This document shows, one piece after another, positions 50,427-59,917 of a stretch of DNA of 64,000 nt. The stretch covers positions 1,116,001 through 1,180,000 of the forward strand of contig NZ_OY780958.1 in NCBI RefSeq assembly GCF_963675985.1. The letters run 5' to 3'. Source of the DNA: an uncultured Roseibium sp. (lineage in GTDB: Bacteria > Pseudomonadota > Alphaproteobacteria > Rhizobiales > Stappiaceae). The position numbers were made by a program, and so were the translations under genes. Position 1 is the stretch's first letter. Each line of letters opens with the position of its first letter. The notes under the pieces were generated by a model. It was not told the origin of the DNA and did not search any database. It saw only the letters and a program-made list of their open reading frames with translations.

Positions 50427-50621
50427 TCCGTTTATGTCTCCGGATATCCGTCCGCTAACGAGGCAAAAAGGGCGGAGCAGGAATAAAGATGCCTGGGAGG
50501 CGTCCGGTTTGCTTATCGGCGATCAGGAAATTTGTACAGGCGCGGAACGGCCCAAACGGTACGGTTGAAGCCGAAAGATTTGGAGGCCCATCGCCTAAAC
50601 TCAGCCTGTCATCCTCGGGCG

Positions 50622-50910
50622 TGACCCACTGCTGTCCGGTTTAGATTTGCCTGAATATGGCAACCCGCTTGATCTGAGAGTTTGTTGTCATCCCAGCGAA
50701 GGCTGGGATCCAGTAATCTATTGAGTCTGCACTCTTTTCCACTCGCAAACCACACGGAGTGCTGGATCCCGGTCTTGCCGCTGTCGCGCCAAACCGGGAT
50801 GACAAGTGGGGAGACCATCGCGTGTCTCCAAGCCGAACGATCTGAAATTCTTCAATCTTTCAAATGAGATATATGAGAGGCCCAACATCAAATCCGACAG
50901 CAGTGGGTCA
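50622..50910. repeat. 289-base MITE-like element with 15-base terminal inverted repeats and an inner REP hairpin
   Basis: TGACCCACTGCTGTC (50622-50636) is exactly inverted at 50896-50910. Inside, TTGTCATCCC near 50686 is inverted as GGGATGACAA near 50795, with GGGATCCAG/CTGGATCCC inner arms. The interior has no gene. It fills most of the 538-base gap between the DMT gene (start 50426) and uxaA (end 50965); nothing else was found in that gap. Confidence 0.75.
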
Positions 50911-50964
50911 AGCCATGGCATGACGGAGAAAGGGAAAAGGCTTCGGTTCAGAAAACCCTCATGA

Positions 50965-52494
50965 TCACATCACCGCCCCCACCTGCCAGGGGACGAATTC
51001 GTTGTCGCCGAGGCCGAGCAGTTCCGACTTGCTCTTTTCCCCGGAGGCAAGCGCCAGTAGCCGGTCGAGTATTTCGGCTCCTTTGTCGGTGACGGGTACG
51101 CCCCTTGTGAGAATATCGCCGCAGTTGATGTCCATGTCGTCGGGCATGGCATTGAACAGGGCTTCGTTGGTGGCGAGCTTCAAGGTCGGGGCGGGTTTGG
51201 AGCCGAAGGCGGAGCCACGGCCGGTGGTGAAGACGGTCACCTGTGCCCCGCCGGCGATCTGGCCGGTGACCGAAACAGGGTCGTAGCCCGGCGTGTCCAT
51301 GAAGACGAAGCCGGGGGCGTTCACCTGCTCGGCATAATTATAGACGGCGGCAAGCGGCGTCGCGCCGCCCTTGGCGGCAGCGCCGAGCGACTTTTCCAGG
51401 ATGGTGGTCAACCCGCCGGCCTTGTTGCCGGGGCTTGGGTTGTTGTCCATGCTGCCGTCGTTCATTTCCGTGTAGCGCTCCCACCAGCGGATCTGTCCGA
51501 TCAGCTTCTGCGCGACGTCGTCGTTGACGGCCCGGCGCAGGAGCAGCTGTTCCGCGCCGTAAATCTCAGGGGTTTCTGCGAGAATGGCCGTGCCGCCGAG
51601 CGCGACCAGAAGATCGGACGCGGCCCCCAGGGCCGGATTGGCGGTGATCCCGGAATAGCCGTCGGAACCGCCGCATTGCAGGGCAACCTTGAGATCGGAA
51701 GCCGGGCAGGGGGTGCGGGTGATCCGGTTCACCTCGGGCAGCAACTCCAGAACCATGGCCTTGATCGCCTCGATGGTGGCGCGGGTGCCGCCGGTGTCCT
51801 GAATGGTCAGACCGTGGAAGCGGTCGGCCCGGTCGTCGCCATAAACCGCCTTCATGCGGGCGACCTGCATGGTCTCGCAGCCGAGACCGACGAAGACCGC
51901 AGCGCCCACATTCGGATGGGTGGCATGGCCCCAGAGCACGCGCTGAAGCATCTCGAAACCGCGGCCGCTTGCCGCCATGCCGCAACCTGTGCCATGGGCG
52001 AAGGCGACGACACCATCGACGTTCTCATAAGGCTCGAGTGCGCCGGAATTCTCCAGCTCGAAGGCGGCCCGGCGGATGACGGTCGCCGAGCAGTTCACCG
52101 TGGCGCAAAGGGCGATGTAGTTGCGGGTGCCGACCTGGCCGTTGTTCCTCCGGTAGCCCATGAAGGTCCGCGGGGCGGCTGTCGGAATTGCCGCGCGGGC
52201 CGCGTCCAGATCCACGCCGATCTTGTAATCCTGATCGTGGGCGGAAAACGCGCAGTTGTGGGTATGGACATGATCTCCGGGTGCTATCGCCTGTGTCGCC
52301 GTTCCGATGATCTGGCCGTATTTGACGATGCTGTCGCCGATCTGATGGGCCGCACAGGCGATCTTGTGACCGCCGGCGACCGCGACGGGCAGCGGGTTGC
52401 CTGTGTTCAACGGATCGCTTCCCTTCGCCACTCTCGACGGCAGGATGGCGACGGTATCGGCAGGATGAAGTGTAATCGGCTGGGCTTCGCTCAT
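50965..52494 (-). CDS. uxaA: UxaA-family altronate dehydratase
   Basis: 509 residues: an N-terminal SAF domain (ITLHPADTVAILPSRVAKGS and onward to about 110) followed by the UxaA catalytic domain. Cysteines and acidic residues lie in HGTGCGMAASGRGFEM and KVALQCGGSDGYSGITANPA, the metal-binding region. It dehydrates D-altronate to 2-keto-3-deoxygluconate in galacturonate catabolism. Last gene of the minus-strand hexuronate operon, with a four-base overlap with uxuA. Some homologues act on other sugar acids (galactarate, L-talarate), but uxaC and uxuA in the same operon favour altronate. Confidence 0.9.
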   Translation of the reverse strand: MSEAQPITLHPADTVAILPSRVAKGSDPLNTGNPLPVAVAGGHKIACAAHQIGDSIVKYGQIIGTATQAIAPGDHVHTHNCAFSAHDQDYKIGVDLDAARAAIPTAAPRTFMGYRRNNGQVGTRNYIALCATVNCSATVIRRAAFELENSGALEPYENVDGVVAFAHGTGCGMAASGRGFEMLQRVLWGHATHPNVGAAVFVGLGCETMQVARMKAVYGDDRADRFHGLTIQDTGGTRATIEAIKAMVLELLPEVNRITRTPCPASDLKVALQCGGSDGYSGITANPALGAASDLLVALGGTAILAETPEIYGAEQLLLRRAVNDDVAQKLIGQIRWWERYTEMNDGSMDNNPSPGNKAGGLTTILEKSLGAAAKGGATPLAAVYNYAEQVNAPGFVFMDTPGYDPVSVTGQIAGGAQVTVFTTGRGSAFGSKPAPTLKLATNEALFNAMPDDMDINCGDILTRGVPVTDKGAEILDRLLALASGEKSKSELLGLGDNEFVPWQVGAVM

Positions 52495-53675
52495 TTGGCA
52501 ACTCGTTTGTAGGTCAGGCCCGCGATTACACCACGCAGTTCGGCCAGTCCGCGCATGCGGCCGATGAGCGGGTATCCGGGATGGGTTTTGCGTTTATCGT
52601 CTCCCAGAAGCTCGTGGCCGTGGTCCGGGCGGAAGGGGATTTCCCGATCGGGACGTCCCGCTTCGCGGCGGCGGCCTTCCTCCTCCAGAAGGGCAGCGAC
52701 AAGATCCACCATATCCGTGTCGCCGGCAAGGTGGGCGGCTTCCTCGAAAGACCCGTCCGCGTCCTTTTTCACATTGCGCAGGTGCGCGAAATGGATGCGG
52801 TCGGCGAACCGGCGGGCGATGGCCGGAACGTTATTTGCCGGATTGGCGCCAAGCGAGCCGGCGCAGAGCGTCAGGCCGTTGGCCGGACTGTCGTGCGCCT
52901 CCAGGATCCAGGCGATATCGTCGGCATCGGAGACGATGCGGGGCAGGCCGAGAATATCGCGCGGCGGGTCGTCGGGATGAATACAGAACCGCATCCCGAG
53001 ATCTTCCGCCGCGGGAATGACCTCGTCCAGGAAGCGCTTCAAATGGCTGCGCAGTTCCGACTGGCCGATTTCCTCATAGAGTTTCAGCGCGGCTTTCAGA
53101 CCCTCGACGTCGTAGCGGTCGTAGGCGCCGGGCAGGCCTGCCATGACCGCATGCATCAGTTCCGCACGATCCGCTTCCGAGGAGGCCTCGAACCAATGCC
53201 TGGCCTCATGGAGGACGCAGTCGGGATAGTCTTCTACGGCTTCCTGGCGCTCCACCATGAACAGTTCGAGGGCGGCCATCTTGGTTGCCGAGAACCGCAG
53301 GCAGGTGCCGCCGCTTGCGACCGGAGCGGCAAGATCCGTGCGCGTCCAGTCAAGCAGCGGCATGAAATTGTAGCAAATGGTGGTGATGCCTTCGGCGGCC
53401 AGATTGGTCATCGACTGGCGGTAATTGGCGAATAGCACCGACAGGTCGCCGTCATTGCGCTTGATGCGCTCGTGGATCGGCAGGCTCTCCACCACGGTCC
53501 ATTCGAAGCCGGCTTCCGCGACCGCCGCCTTGCGCGCGGCAATCGCTTCCCGCGTCCAGACCTCGCCATAGGGGATTTCGTGGAGGGCGGTGACTATGCC
53601 GCCGGCTCCGGTCTGTGCGATTTCGCTCAGCTCTATCTTGTCCAGGGGGCCGTACCAGCGCCAGCTTTCCTTCAT
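52491..53675 (-). CDS. uxuA: Mannonate dehydratase UxuA
   Basis: 394 residues from ATG 53675. TIM-barrel motifs: WRWYGPLDKIELSEIAQTGA at the N-terminus, ICYNFMPLLDWTRTDLAAPV, GMRFCIHPDDPPRDILGLPR, FAHLRNVKKDADGSFEEAAH and FRPDHGHELLGDD, which hold the metal-binding His, Cys and Asp residues. It dehydrates D-mannonate to 2-keto-3-deoxygluconate in glucuronate catabolism. Overlaps uxaA and uxuB by four bases each. Confidence 0.96.
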   Translation of the reverse strand: MKESWRWYGPLDKIELSEIAQTGAGGIVTALHEIPYGEVWTREAIAARKAAVAEAGFEWTVVESLPIHERIKRNDGDLSVLFANYRQSMTNLAAEGITTICYNFMPLLDWTRTDLAAPVASGGTCLRFSATKMAALELFMVERQEAVEDYPDCVLHEARHWFEASSEADRAELMHAVMAGLPGAYDRYDVEGLKAALKLYEEIGQSELRSHLKRFLDEVIPAAEDLGMRFCIHPDDPPRDILGLPRIVSDADDIAWILEAHDSPANGLTLCAGSLGANPANNVPAIARRFADRIHFAHLRNVKKDADGSFEEAAHLAGDTDMVDLVAALLEEEGRRREAGRPDREIPFRPDHGHELLGDDKRKTHPGYPLIGRMRGLAELRGVIAGLTYKRVAK

Positions 53676-55129
53676 GCCAGTGTCTCCAGCGCCTTGCGGG
53701 TTCCAAGCCCGAGCAGGCGGCAATAAGCCTGCGTCACCGGACCGGCCAGTTGTTCGGCCAGGTCGGCATTGAAGATTTCTCGGACCGAGAGCAGGGCTGT
53801 CACCTTGGTTTTCGGGATGTCCGCGCCGTCGGAAAGAGCGCGGAGCCGATCTGCCAGCGGATCCCGGACGTCGATCACCTGATCGTTCTCGTCGATACCG
53901 CCGACATAACGCATCCAGGCCGCGACGGCGAGGATGAGGCCGGGACAGGGCCGGCCAGTTTTGAGATCATCGGCAATGGTCCCCAGTATGCGTTGTGGCA
54001 GCTTCTGGCTGCCGTCCATGGCGATCTGCCAGGTGCGGTGGCGGATCGCCGGATTGGCGTAGCGCTCGAACAATGCTTTCGCGTATTCCCCGAGATCGAT
54101 GCCCGCCGGTGGGGTAAAGGAGGGCATGATTTCTTCGCGCCACAGCCGGTTGACGAAGATCGCAAAGACCGGGTCGGCAACCGTCTCTGAAATGGTCTCG
54201 TGGCCGGCGAGATAGCCCAGATAGGCGAGCGCGGAATGGGTGCCGTTCAGCATCCTGAGCTTCATGTGTTCGTAAGGGGTGACATCGCCAACCATCTCAA
54301 CGCCGGACACCGCCAGATCAGGTCGGGCATCCTCGCCGTAGCCTGTTACGAAGTCGTCTTCCACGACCCACTGGCGGAATGGCTCATGAAGCACCGGCGC
54401 CTCGTCGAGGACGCCCGTCGCTGTCGCCAGCCGGTCGATGTCCTCTGGCTTGGTCGCAGGCGTAATCCGGTCGACCATGGTAGAGGGAAAGCGTCCTTCC
54501 GTCTCGATCCAGTCTGCCAGCGCCGGGTCAAGCTGTCTTGCAAAGTCGAGCACGATGCCGCGAACCAGAACGCCGTTTCCAGGGAGGTTGTCGCATGTCA
54601 GGACCGTAAACGGGAGCTGGCCCGCGGCACGCCGCCGCTGGAGAGCCCGGACCAGAAACCCGGGAGCGGAGACGGGAAGGGGATTTTCCAGATCGTGCAG
54701 AATGTCGGGATGGTCCGGATTGAGCCGCCCGGTCGCCGGATCGTGGCAATAGCCCTTTTCCGTGACGGTGAGGCTGACGATCCGGATCGTCGGGTCGGAC
54801 ATCCGGGAAAGGACTATTTCCGGATCTTCCGGGGCCACCAGAACCTCACGAATGATCTCCACCTGACGCAGCTTTTCGCCGCCGGGCGCAAGTTCGACGG
54901 AGGTGTAGGTCCAGTCCTGTGGCGCGAGCCGGTCGCGGGTGTCCGGGCTTCGCAGGCTGACACCGATGATGCCCCAGTCGCCGCCGGAAGCTTTCACCGC
55001 ATCCTCGATATAGATCGTGCCAAAAGCACGGAAAAAGGCGCCGAACCCCAGATGCACGATACCGGGGTCCGGTTTCGGTGCGGAAGACCGGTGAAGCCTG
55101 GGCGGGGCCTTTTGCAGTTCAGCGGGCAA
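53672..55129 (-). CDS. uxuB: Fructuronate/tagaturonate reductase, mannitol-dehydrogenase family
   Basis: 485 residues with a likely TTG start at 55129: GGAGG sits five bases upstream, and the frame overlaps the kduD stop by 11 bases. An N-terminal Rossmann domain (GIVHLGFGAFFRAFGTIYIE) and a C-terminal all-helical domain (MLNGTHSALAYLGYLAGHET, with the conserved Lys/Asn/His active site) are the mannitol-dehydrogenase pattern. UxuB reduces D-fructuronate to D-mannonate with NADH. As no separate uxaB is present here, it may also serve tagaturonate to altronate, which is inference. Confidence 0.9.
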   Translation of the reverse strand: MPAELQKAPPRLHRSSAPKPDPGIVHLGFGAFFRAFGTIYIEDAVKASGGDWGIIGVSLRSPDTRDRLAPQDWTYTSVELAPGGEKLRQVEIIREVLVAPEDPEIVLSRMSDPTIRIVSLTVTEKGYCHDPATGRLNPDHPDILHDLENPLPVSAPGFLVRALQRRRAAGQLPFTVLTCDNLPGNGVLVRGIVLDFARQLDPALADWIETEGRFPSTMVDRITPATKPEDIDRLATATGVLDEAPVLHEPFRQWVVEDDFVTGYGEDARPDLAVSGVEMVGDVTPYEHMKLRMLNGTHSALAYLGYLAGHETISETVADPVFAIFVNRLWREEIMPSFTPPAGIDLGEYAKALFERYANPAIRHRTWQIAMDGSQKLPQRILGTIADDLKTGRPCPGLILAVAAWMRYVGGIDENDQVIDVRDPLADRLRALSDGADIPKTKVTALLSVREIFNADLAEQLAGPVTQAYCRLLGLGTRKALETLA

Positions 55130-55847
55130 GCCAGCCTCCGTCCACGTTGAGGATCGTTCCGTGAATGTATTTCGCGGCCGGGGAGGCAAGGAAGACGGCT
55201 GCCTCGCCGATGTCGTCCGGCTCGCCCCAGCGGCCCGCCGGTATGCGGTCGAGGATCGCCTGGTTGCGGTCCGGGTCGTTGCGCAGGGCCTCGGTGTTGT
55301 TGGTGGCGATATAGCCCGGCGCGATGGCGTTCACGTTGATGCCCTTCGCCGCCCATTCGTTGGCCAGAAGCTTGGTGAGCCCTGCAAGGCCGTGCTTGGC
55401 AGCGGTGTAGGAGGGCACGCGGATGCCGCCCTGGAAGGAGAGCACCGAGGCGATGTTGACGATCTTGCCGGTGCCGCCACGGTCCAGGACCGCCTTGCCG
55501 AAGGCCTGGCAGGTGAAGAACGCCGCCTTCAGGTTGACGTCCATGACCGCGTCCCAGTCTGCTTCCGTGAAGTCGACCGCATCCGCCCGGCGGATGATCC
55601 CGGCGTTGTTGACCAGGATGTCGACCGGATCAGTGGAAAAAACGTCCTTCGCCGCCATCGGGTCCGACAGGTCGAGGAGAAGTTCCTTCGCGGTCCGGAT
55701 CTGGCTTACGGTTTCGGCGCAGGACCGGCGTCCGGCGCAGATGACCGCGGCTCCTGCTCTTCCCAGAGCCACGGCGATTGCCTGACCGATGCCGGTATTT
55801 GCGCCCGTGACGAGGGCTGTCTTTCCTTCCAAAGAAAACGGGTTCAC
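55119..55847 (-). CDS. kduD: KduD, 2-dehydro-3-deoxy-D-gluconate 5-dehydrogenase (SDR)
   Basis: 242 residues with GTG start at 55847, GGAGG upstream and a four-base overlap with kduI. Short-chain dehydrogenase motifs: TGANTGIGQAIA for NAD(P), NNAGI, the catalytic Ser in VNIASVLSFQGG and YTAAK with Tyr and Lys. Length and sequence (IPAGRWGEPDDIGEAAVFLA) match KduD. It interconverts 2,5-diketo-3-deoxygluconate and 2-keto-3-deoxygluconate in pectin/alginate/hyaluronate-derived unsaturated uronate degradation. Confidence 0.93.
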   Translation of the reverse strand: MNPFSLEGKTALVTGANTGIGQAIAVALGRAGAAVICAGRRSCAETVSQIRTAKELLLDLSDPMAAKDVFSTDPVDILVNNAGIIRRADAVDFTEADWDAVMDVNLKAAFFTCQAFGKAVLDRGGTGKIVNIASVLSFQGGIRVPSYTAAKHGLAGLTKLLANEWAAKGINVNAIAPGYIATNNTEALRNDPDRNQAILDRIPAGRWGEPDDIGEAAVFLASPAAKYIHGTILNVDGGWLAR

Positions 55848-56668
55848 CTGAGGTCCTCCATCGCAACCATATCCATGTCCCGGTAGTCGATATTGTCGCC
55901 GGCCATGGCCCAGATGAAGGTATAGCTGCCGGTCCCGGCACCGCAATGGATCGACCAGGTCGGGGAGACCACGGCTTCCTCGTTTTTCATGACGATGTGG
56001 CGGGTCTCATTCGGCTGCCCCATGAAGTGGAAGACCCGGGTGTCTGGCGCCATGTCGAAATAGCAATAGGCTTCCATGCGCCGGTCGTGCACATGGGCGG
56101 GCATGGTGTTCCAGACCGATCCGCCGTGGAACTGGGTGTAACCGAGCACGAGCTGGCAGGACTCCATCACTTCCGGATGGACGAACTGGTTGATGGTCCG
56201 GTCGTTCGCCGTTTCCGGCGCGCCTAGGCGCATCTTCTTGGCATCCTCCAGCCGGATCAGCCGGGCAGGAAAGGCCCGGTGCGCCGGAGCAGACGTAATG
56301 TAATAGCGCCCGTTGCCGGAGAAGGTGACCGGGCCTGAGCCCATGGGCAGATAAAGCACGTCGCCGTGGCCGAGGTCGTAGGTCTCGCCACCGGCGCTGA
56401 CGGTGCCGGCCTCGCCGATGTTGACGACCGCCATCTCGCGCCGCTCGAGGATGGTTTTCGTCCCGCATTCCTTTACCTCGTCGAGGACGAGATCGGAACC
56501 GTCCGGGACGGCGGCGCCGACGATCATGCGGTCGTAGTGGGTGTAGGTCAGGCGGATTTCGCCGGATTTGAACAGGCCCTCGACGAGAAAATGCGCGCGC
56601 AGCCCATCGGTATCGAGCGCCTTTGCGCTGTTCGGGTCGACGGCGTGACGGGTTTCGACGGTCAGCAT
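55844..56668 (-). CDS. kduI: KduI, 5-dehydro-4-deoxy-D-glucuronate isomerase
   Basis: 274 residues. The family cupin core MPAHVHDRRMEAYCYFDMAP carries the two metal-binding His and the Glu, the last His is in TWSIHCGAGTGSYTF, and FLVEGLFKSGEIRLTYTHYD is characteristic. It isomerises 5-keto-4-deoxyuronate to 2,5-diketo-3-deoxygluconate, the substrate of KduD. Start ATG 56668; 25 bases after kdgF. Confidence 0.96.
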   Translation of the reverse strand: MLTVETRHAVDPNSAKALDTDGLRAHFLVEGLFKSGEIRLTYTHYDRMIVGAAVPDGSDLVLDEVKECGTKTILERREMAVVNIGEAGTVSAGGETYDLGHGDVLYLPMGSGPVTFSGNGRYYITSAPAHRAFPARLIRLEDAKKMRLGAPETANDRTINQFVHPEVMESCQLVLGYTQFHGGSVWNTMPAHVHDRRMEAYCYFDMAPDTRVFHFMGQPNETRHIVMKNEEAVVSPTWSIHCGAGTGSYTFIWAMAGDNIDYRDMDMVAMEDLR

Positions 56669-56693
56669 GTTCGAACCTCTTTTTTAAGTTCGG

Positions 56694-57026
56694 TTACAGG
56701 AAATCGTCACGCCGGGGCGTAAACGTATCGATCAGGGTGCCCGGTTCCAGGCAGCGGCAGCCGTGCTTTGCGTTCGACGGGATGACGAAACTGTCCCCGG
56801 GACCCACCTCGATGTCCTCGCCGGCGACGGTGAACGCGAAGCGGCCTGACTGCACATAGGTGGATTGCACATGCGGGTGGTTGTGCAGCTTGCCTTCGGC
56901 GCCTTGGGCGAAACGGAAGGACACGACCATCAGCTCCGGGCTTTCGCTCAGAACCTGGCGGGTGACGCCGCGATCGGCCGGGACTTGCGGATAGGTCTTC
57001 AAGGGCATCGCATTCGTCCTTTTCAT
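56694..57026 (-). CDS. kdgF: KdgF-like cupin (unsaturated uronate linearisation)
   Basis: 110 residues with a single cupin barrel: KLHNHPHVQSTYVQSGRFAF (metal-binding His and Gln) and VGPGDSFVIPSNAKHGCRCL (last His). KdgF-type cupins open 4,5-unsaturated monouronates to the linear 5-keto-4-deoxyuronate used by KduI, and the gene lies directly upstream of kduI. ATG 57026 has AGGA upstream; an alternative ATG at 57008 removes six residues. Six bases after the dctM stop. Confidence 0.85.
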   Translation of the reverse strand: MKRTNAMPLKTYPQVPADRGVTRQVLSESPELMVVSFRFAQGAEGKLHNHPHVQSTYVQSGRFAFTVAGEDIEVGPGDSFVIPSNAKHGCRCLEPGTLIDTFTPRRDDFL

Positions 57027-57032
57027 TCGTCC

Positions 57033-58313
57033 TCAATGGAACAGGGACGGAAGCCAGAGGGACAGGAAAGGCACGTAGGTCACCAGCAGCAGCGTGAAGA
57101 CGGCCGCGCCGTAGAACGGCCAGATCGTCCGGATCGCCTGCCAGACGGAGATCCGGCCGACCGCGCAGCCGACGAAGAGCACCGTGCCGACCGGTGGTGT
57201 GCACAGGCCGATGCCGAGGTTCAGCACCAGGATCACGCCGAAATGGATCGGGTCGACGCCGAAGGCGGTGGCGACGGGCAGGAAGATCGGCGTGGTGATC
57301 ACGATCAGCGGAGACATGTCCATGAAGGTGCCGAGCAGAAGAAGAACCACGTTGAGCATGAACAGGATGACCAGCGGATTGTCCGAGACCTGCTTCAGGA
57401 AGGAGACCAGTTCTGCGGGAATGCGCAGGAAGGCCAGCAGCCAGCCGAAGGAGGCTGCGCAGCCGATCACGAGCAGCACCATGGCTGTCGTTCTGACGGC
57501 CGCCTTGGTCGCCTCCACGAAGCCGTGCCAGTTCATGGTGCGGTAGGCGAGAACCGTGACGGCCAGTGCGTAGACGGCGGCGATGCAGGAGCTTTCGGAT
57601 GCGGTGAAGACGCCCGAACGCACGCCGCCGAAGATGATCGCGATCAGCAGAATGCCGGGAATGGCATTGACGAACATGGCGCCGACCATGCCCCACCCCG
57701 GAAACGTCTCGGTCGGGTAGCCGGCCTTTTTGGCGACGAACCAGGCGGTCGTCATCAGGGATATCGCCAGAATAATGCCGGGCAGGATGCCGGCGGTGAA
57801 CAGGTCGGCGATGGAGAGCCGGCCGCCGGCCGAGATCGAATAGATGATCATGTTGTGCGACGGCGGGATCATCAGCGCGATGATCGCGGACGTCACTGTG
57901 ATGTTGACGCCGTATTCGACGCTGTAGCCCTTCTTTTCCATCTGCGGGATCATCAGCCCGCCAATGGCGGTCGCATCCGCCGCAGCGGAACCGGAAATCC
58001 CGCCAAAGAGCAGGGAGGCGGCGATATTCACCTGGCCGAGGCCGCCGCGCATATTGCCGACCAGGGCGCCGGCTAGGGCCACGAGGCGACGCGCGATGTC
58101 GCCGCGCACCATGATTTCCCCGGCGAAAATGAAGAAGGGAATAGCCATGAGCGCGAACACCGAGACGCCGGAATTCAGGCGCTGGAACACGACCACCGGC
58201 GGCAGGCCGATATAGAGAACCGTGGCAAAGGAGGCGACGCCGAGGCAGAAGGCGACGGGCGTGCCGATCAGGAGCAGGAAGATGAAGGTTCCGAACAGGA
58301 CGAAGGTTTCCAT
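57033..58313 (-). CDS. dctM: TRAP transporter large permease of the hexuronate operon
   Basis: 426 residues from ATG 58313, with about 12 membrane segments. DctM motifs: FALMAIPFFIFAGEIMVRGD, GISGSAAADATAIGGLMIPQ and TSAIIALMIPPSHNMIIYSI. With the DctPQ genes upstream it should import hexuronates or unsaturated uronates using a Na+ gradient. Eleven bases from dctQ, six from kdgF. Confidence 0.95.
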   Translation of the reverse strand: METFVLFGTFIFLLLIGTPVAFCLGVASFATVLYIGLPPVVVFQRLNSGVSVFALMAIPFFIFAGEIMVRGDIARRLVALAGALVGNMRGGLGQVNIAASLLFGGISGSAAADATAIGGLMIPQMEKKGYSVEYGVNITVTSAIIALMIPPSHNMIIYSISAGGRLSIADLFTAGILPGIILAISLMTTAWFVAKKAGYPTETFPGWGMVGAMFVNAIPGILLIAIIFGGVRSGVFTASESSCIAAVYALAVTVLAYRTMNWHGFVEATKAAVRTTAMVLLVIGCAASFGWLLAFLRIPAELVSFLKQVSDNPLVILFMLNVVLLLLGTFMDMSPLIVITTPIFLPVATAFGVDPIHFGVILVLNLGIGLCTPPVGTVLFVGCAVGRISVWQAIRTIWPFYGAAVFTLLLVTYVPFLSLWLPSLFH

Positions 58314-58324
58314 GGGTATCCCTG

Positions 58325-58837
58325 TCACTCTTCCACGAGATCGGTTTCGCCGAAGCGAGCGGTGGGCAGGCCGGCCAGGCGCCGGGCCAGGCGTTCGACG
58401 GAAAACAGCACGACCAGGACCCCGCCGCCCACGAGGGGCAGGAAGTCGATCGCTCCGGAAATGCCGAGCGACGGCAACTTGACGTCCCATGCCGACAGGG
58501 CGAGTTCCGACCCGAACCAGACCATGCCGGCTCCAAAGGCGACCACCACGAGGTCGGAAATACTGTAGAGCCAGAGCTTGACGCTCTCGGGCAGGAAATA
58601 GAGCAGCACATCGAAGCTCAGATGGTAACCTTCGCGGATACCGACGGCAGCGCCGAGAAAGATGAACCAACCCATCAGTATGACGGCAGCCGGTTCGCTC
58701 CAGACGAGGGAGTCATTGACCACATAGCGGAAGAAGACCTGAGCCGAGATGAAGGCGGTCATCAGGATCAGGCCCGCACCGGCCAGCCACAGGGCGAGGC
58801 GCGCGATCTGGCCGGTGAGCCGCGCTACGGATTTCAT
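58325..58837 (-). CDS. dctQ: TRAP transporter small permease of the hexuronate operon
   Basis: 170 residues starting MKSVARLTGQIARLAL at 58837 (AGGA five bases upstream); a longer frame to 58906 is less likely. Four membrane helices; VFFRYVVNDSLVWSEPAAVI is the DctQ signature. The partner of the adjacent DctM. Confidence 0.9.
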   Translation of the reverse strand: MKSVARLTGQIARLALWLAGAGLILMTAFISAQVFFRYVVNDSLVWSEPAAVILMGWFIFLGAAVGIREGYHLSFDVLLYFLPESVKLWLYSISDLVVVAFGAGMVWFGSELALSAWDVKLPSLGISGAIDFLPLVGGGVLVVLFSVERLARRLAGLPTARFGETDLVEE

Positions 58838-58910
58838 ATTGTCCTGCACGATTGTCTCCGCAATTGAATTCCCATGGCGGGCAGGCCGCCATGGGAAGGA
58901 GAACATGCCG

Positions 58911-59891
58911 TCAGTCGGTCGCGCGGATGCGGGCGACCAGGTCTTTCAGCTTGTCGGAGGTCACGTGCTTTTCGTAGACCGTGTCCATGGCAGCCATGAA
59001 AGGCTCCTTGTCGATCTCTGTGACGATTTCGACACCGGCCGCGCGGACCTTTTCTTCGGATGCCTTTTCACGGGCCACCCACATCTTGCGCATTTCCGGC
59101 ACGGAGTCCTTCGCGGCCTGACGGACGATCGCCTGGTCTTCCGGAGAGAGCTTGTCCCAGGAGATCTTGGACATGACCAGCACTTCCGGCACGATCAGGT
59201 GTTCGTCGAGGGTATAGTAGCCGGCGACTTCGTAGTGCCCGGAGGATTCGAACGATGGCCAGTTGTTTTCCGCGCCATCGATGACGCCCGTCTGGATCGA
59301 TGAATAGACCTCGCCATAGGGCATCGGCGTGGCGTTGGCACCGAGCGCGGACATCATGTCGACGAAGATGTCGGACTGCATGACGCGGACCTTCATGCCC
59401 TTCAGGTCATCGACCGACTTGATCGGCTTGACCTTGTTGTAGAAGCTGCGCGAGCCGCCGTCATAGAAGGCGAGGCCCACATAGCCGTGCGGTTCGAAAG
59501 CCGCCAGGATGTCGTCACCAATCGGTCCGTCCATGACATGGTGCATGTGGTCGACCGACTTGAAGACATAGGGCAGGGAAACAACCTTGGTTTCTTCCAC
59601 CAGGTTGTTGAACGGCCCCATGGAGACGCGGTTCAGGTCGATAACGCCGAACTTGGTCTGCTCGATGGTGTCCTTTTCCTCGCCGAGCTGCGCGGAATGG
59701 AACACCTCGACGCACACGCGTCCATCGGTGCGCTCCTTAACGAGCTTGCCCATGTATTTGACGGCTTCGACCGTCGGATAACCGTCCGGATGGGTATCCG
59801 AAGACTTCAGGGTGACTTCGCAGGCCATCGCAGTCGTTGCAAAGGCCACGCTCGCCAGGAGCGCTGCGGCCAGGGTCTTTACCGGTTTCAT
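58911..59891 (-). CDS. dctP: TRAP transporter hexuronate-binding protein, DctP family
   Basis: 326 residues from ATG 59891. The signal peptide is MKPVKTLAAALLASVAFATT with cleavage near AMACE. DctP features: KSSDTHPDGYPTVEAVKYMG, LKGMKVRVMQSDIFVDMMSA with the carboxylate-binding arginine, and GVIDGAENNWPSFESSGHYE. The sequence resembles binding proteins specific for D-glucuronate/D-galacturonate. First of the transport genes, 26 bases after uxaC. Confidence 0.93.
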   Translation of the reverse strand: MKPVKTLAAALLASVAFATTAMACEVTLKSSDTHPDGYPTVEAVKYMGKLVKERTDGRVCVEVFHSAQLGEEKDTIEQTKFGVIDLNRVSMGPFNNLVEETKVVSLPYVFKSVDHMHHVMDGPIGDDILAAFEPHGYVGLAFYDGGSRSFYNKVKPIKSVDDLKGMKVRVMQSDIFVDMMSALGANATPMPYGEVYSSIQTGVIDGAENNWPSFESSGHYEVAGYYTLDEHLIVPEVLVMSKISWDKLSPEDQAIVRQAAKDSVPEMRKMWVAREKASEEKVRAAGVEIVTEIDKEPFMAAMDTVYEKHVTSDKLKDLVARIRATD

Positions 59892-59917
59892 GACTTTCCT
59901 CCCATGAAAGTGGCTCC

